DNA from: RUG695 sp050943135
GTDB taxonomy: Bacteria > Planctomycetota > Planctomycetia > Pirellulales > Thermoguttaceae
NCBI GenBank assembly: GCA_050943135.1
Contig: JBMNOP010000006.1
Location: 124,001 to 188,000 of the forward strand
Length of the DNA: 64,000 nt
Reading direction: 5' to 3'
The stretch's first letter is position 1. Each line of letters opens with the position of its first letter. The notes under the pieces are model-generated. The model worked only from the letters and a program-made list of their open reading frames with translations. It ran no database searches and was not told the origin of the DNA. Position numbers and translations under genes: made by a program. This document shows, one piece after another, positions 61,794 through 64,000 of the stretch.

Positions 61794-63908
61794 CTACGCC
61801 GAAAGTTTCAGACGGCGGGGGATTCCGTCGGAGACGACACGTGTATCGCGGGTGATCTCTCCGAACGAGAGAACCGGCAGATCGGGAAATTTTCCTTCAA
61901 TCAGAGCACGTACCGCAGGACGGATCGCATCTCCAACCAACAGAACCGGAGAAGAAGTGTGATAGAGGAGCGCGTTTTCTAACTGTTCCGAAAGAATGCC
62001 GAGGATCTCGTTCGATTCGCTCGGAGCTAGGTTCAGACGAACCTTCTCGTGCGAAAGATCGGAGCCTGATGCGACCTTCTCTTCAAGTTCCGGGTCGAGC
62101 ATCAACACAAAAAGCTCCCCGTCTTCATTTCGATATTGTCCGCAGAGGGTGCGAGCAAGCCGCCCGCGGACCTGTTCGGTCAGATAGATCGGACTGCGGT
62201 TTCGCGGCGCTTCGTCGCCGAGAACTTCGAGGATCGCTCCCAATTGCCGAATCGGAACCTGTTCGCGAAGGAGACGACGCAGAACCGCCTGAACTTCTCC
62301 AATTTTCAGAACAGACGGAACGACTTCGTCGACAGCTTTCGGCTGCACGGCACGTAGCCCTTCGAGAAGTTTGGCGACCGCATCGCGGGTGAGGAGTTCG
62401 GCAGCACAGCGCGTTACGGTGCTCTTGAGGTGTTCGGCCACGACCCGGCGTGGGTCGAGGAGTCTGAACCCATAAATTTCTGCCTTTTCACGATGCCGTT
62501 CTTCAATCCAAAACGCCGACTTTTTCCCGGACGGTGACCTCGTTTTTACCCCTTCGAGTCGAATTCCCGTCTCATCGGCGTCTACGGCCAGCACCATATC
62601 AGGCCAGATAACCCCCGAGGCAGCCTCGTCACCGTAAATGCGGATTCGGAATCGGTTCTCATCAAGTTCGAGCGAGTCGAGTACCCGGACTTTCGGGACG
62701 ATGATCCCGATCTCTTTGGCAGCGGTGATCCGAATCTCCTTGATCATGGCCATCAGAGAAAGTCCTTCTGTGGCCTCGGTAAGACTCACCAAACCGATGC
62801 CGAGCTCGAGTTCCAACGGGTCAACCGATATATAGCGTTCGATCCGGTTCCGCTCTTTTTCCCGCTCTTCGGAGGCTTTGGTGCGCTCTTCGGTTTGAAA
62901 TCGGAGCGTCTCGGCTTTTTCCTCTTCTTCGCGATGGCGATTTAGTGTCCAGGCGGTCAGAAACGAGCCGGCGGCAATCGTCATGAGCGGAACGCGCGGC
63001 AAACCGGTAAAGACAAGAAGAACCATAAAAAAGCCACCAATGGTGAAGATGACGGGTCGGTAGAGGAGCTGGTCGGCAATCCGTTGCGGGAGGTTCTCAC
63101 CCCGACTGCCGCGCGAGACGAGTATGCCGGTTGCCAGCGAAATAAGAAGTGCCGGAACCTGCGCGACAAGCCCATCGCCAATCGTCAGTTTTCCGTAGAT
63201 CGAAATCGCCGCGGCAGGCGCCATCTTGTTTTGGAGAATTCCGATCAGAAGGCCGCCGACAATATTCACCCCGACAATGATCAGCCCGGCGATCGCATCG
63301 CCGCGGACGAATTTTCCGGCACCGTCCATCGCACCGAAGAAATCGGCCGAATCGGCAAGCTCTTCCCGACGGCGGACAGCCTCTTGCTTGTCAATCAGTC
63401 CGGCGGCCAGGTCAGCATCAATAGCCGCCTGTTTCCCCGGCATGGCGTCGAGGGTAAAACGAGCCGCCACTTCACTAATTCGGGTTGCCCCTTTCGTTAG
63501 CACCACAAACTGAATGATGATGAAAATCAAAAAAACGACGACCCCGACCACGAAATTCTCGTCGGTAACGATACGACTGAATGCCGAGATCACCTCGCCG
63601 GCCGCCTGATCCCCCAAAGCGTCGGCTCGGGTCAGAATCAGACGGGTGGTGGCGACATTCAAAACGAGCCGAAAGAGAGTTGTGCCCAGAAGAAGGGTCG
63701 GAAAAACACTGAACTCAAGCGGTTTGCGGACAAAAAACGCGGTAAAAAGGATGATCAGCGACAGCGTGATGTTCAGGGAAAGAAGCCAATCCATCACTTC
63801 CCCCGGCAGACTAAAGAACATCACAAAGAGAGCGCCCGCGACCGAGCCGGGGACCAAGATCTCGGCAAGAAGAGGGCGACGAAGCGAAGTTTGCGCTGGG
63901 GATGTCAT
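61794..63908 (-). CDS. flhA: Flagellar type III export gate protein FlhA
   Basis: 704 aa. Integral membrane component of the flagellar export apparatus. About eight TM helices in the N-terminal half (1-330), with the conserved FHIPEP-like region at about 140-215 (…TKGATRISEVAARFTLDAMPGKQAAIDADL… and …DFFGAMDGAGKFVRGDAIAG…). The cytoplasmic C-terminal domain (about 370-704) includes DPLELELGIGL, a Glu/Arg-rich linker (EEEEKAETLRFQTEERTKASEEREKERNRIE), and …ILKIGEVQAVLRRLLREQVPIR… with the C-terminal substrate/chaperone-docking region. The full length matches FlhA (about 690-700). Likely continues an operon that starts beyond the window (flhB usually precedes). It is the only flagellar gene here and shows the organism is, or was, motile. 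Confidence 0.96.
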   Translation of the reverse strand: MTSPAQTSLRRPLLAEILVPGSVAGALFVMFFSLPGEVMDWLLSLNITLSLIILFTAFFVRKPLEFSVFPTLLLGTTLFRLVLNVATTRLILTRADALGDQAAGEVISAFSRIVTDENFVVGVVVFLIFIIIQFVVLTKGATRISEVAARFTLDAMPGKQAAIDADLAAGLIDKQEAVRRREELADSADFFGAMDGAGKFVRGDAIAGLIIVGVNIVGGLLIGILQNKMAPAAAISIYGKLTIGDGLVAQVPALLISLATGILVSRGSRGENLPQRIADQLLYRPVIFTIGGFFMVLLVFTGLPRVPLMTIAAGSFLTAWTLNRHREEEEKAETLRFQTEERTKASEEREKERNRIERYISVDPLELELGIGLVSLTEATEGLSLMAMIKEIRITAAKEIGIIVPKVRVLDSLELDENRFRIRIYGDEAASGVIWPDMVLAVDADETGIRLEGVKTRSPSGKKSAFWIEERHREKAEIYGFRLLDPRRVVAEHLKSTVTRCAAELLTRDAVAKLLEGLRAVQPKAVDEVVPSVLKIGEVQAVLRRLLREQVPIRQLGAILEVLGDEAPRNRSPIYLTEQVRGRLARTLCGQYRNEDGELFVLMLDPELEEKVASGSDLSHEKVRLNLAPSESNEILGILSEQLENALLYHTSSPVLLVGDAIRPAVRALIEGKFPDLPVLSFGEITRDTRVVSDGIPRRLKLSA

Positions 63909-64000
63909 CGTGAATAACCTACGTTATACCGCACTCCCCGAAATCCGTTCTTGCCCGGCAAAAGGGGAAACCGGATGAAGGGGAGACAAAACCCCCGTCA

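Overview
The window (about 57% G+C by eye) looks like a chromosomal segment of a planctomycete (Planctomycetota). This is an inference. It rests on a giant UvrA built from tandem copies, a diaminopimelate aminotransferase (DapL) route to lysine, a type II secretion/pseudopilin operon ending in a giant pilin-like protein, Sel1-repeat proteins, a squalene-cyclase-like membrane protein, and flagellar FlhA. No rRNA, tRNA, CRISPR array or intact insertion sequence was seen.

Layout. 1-14828 (+): end of gspE, gspF, five small genes with prepilin-type N-termini, and a 2357-aa protein with a pilin-like N-terminus, closely spaced as one operon. 14997-18286 (+): sensor histidine kinase with a c-type haem motif, then a DUF4340-like protein. 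18491-22249 (-): ilvD, maf and a YbhN/UPF0104-type membrane protein as one operon. 22599-26064 (+): HAD hydrolase, a long hairpin terminator, and a Ski2-like helicase. 26168-27037 (-): scpA. 27324-35560 (+): HtrA-like protease, dapL, and a 1717-aa UvrA with only three ATPase domains.

35561-40741 is an accessory island: a 23-repeat Sel1 lipoprotein flanked by decayed sequence with Sel1 relics. 40742-47125 (+): TPR protein, zinc-type binding lipoprotein, a small lipoprotein and a cytochrome c'-like ORF separated only by a T10 homopolymer, citrate synthase, and a squalene-cyclase-like membrane protein. 47549-52840 (+): apbE, a strong promoter with a structured leader, then phoH-pgpH-ybeY. 52913-54490 (-): lidless Hsp70. 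54548-60500 is a second accessory stretch: a frameshifted relic gene, a Tat-exported metallo-beta-lactamase-fold protein, an AT-rich segment, an orphan 160-aa gene, and a second Sel1 protein. 60501-61529: TPP riboswitch and a Thi4-type thiazole synthase. 61794-63908 (-): flhA.

How the parts fit: a secretion/pseudopilus machine, envelope haem proteins and redox sensing (kinase, cytochrome c'-like protein, ApbE flavinylation), core metabolism (branched-chain amino acids, lysine/peptidoglycan, TCA cycle, thiamine) and RNA/ribosome maintenance (PhoH, YbeY, PgpH). The most notable points are the lipoprotein/cytochrome pair split at T10, the Thi4 with Phe where Cys or His is expected, the three-NBD UvrA, the phoH leader with competing hairpins, and the giant pilin-like protein.
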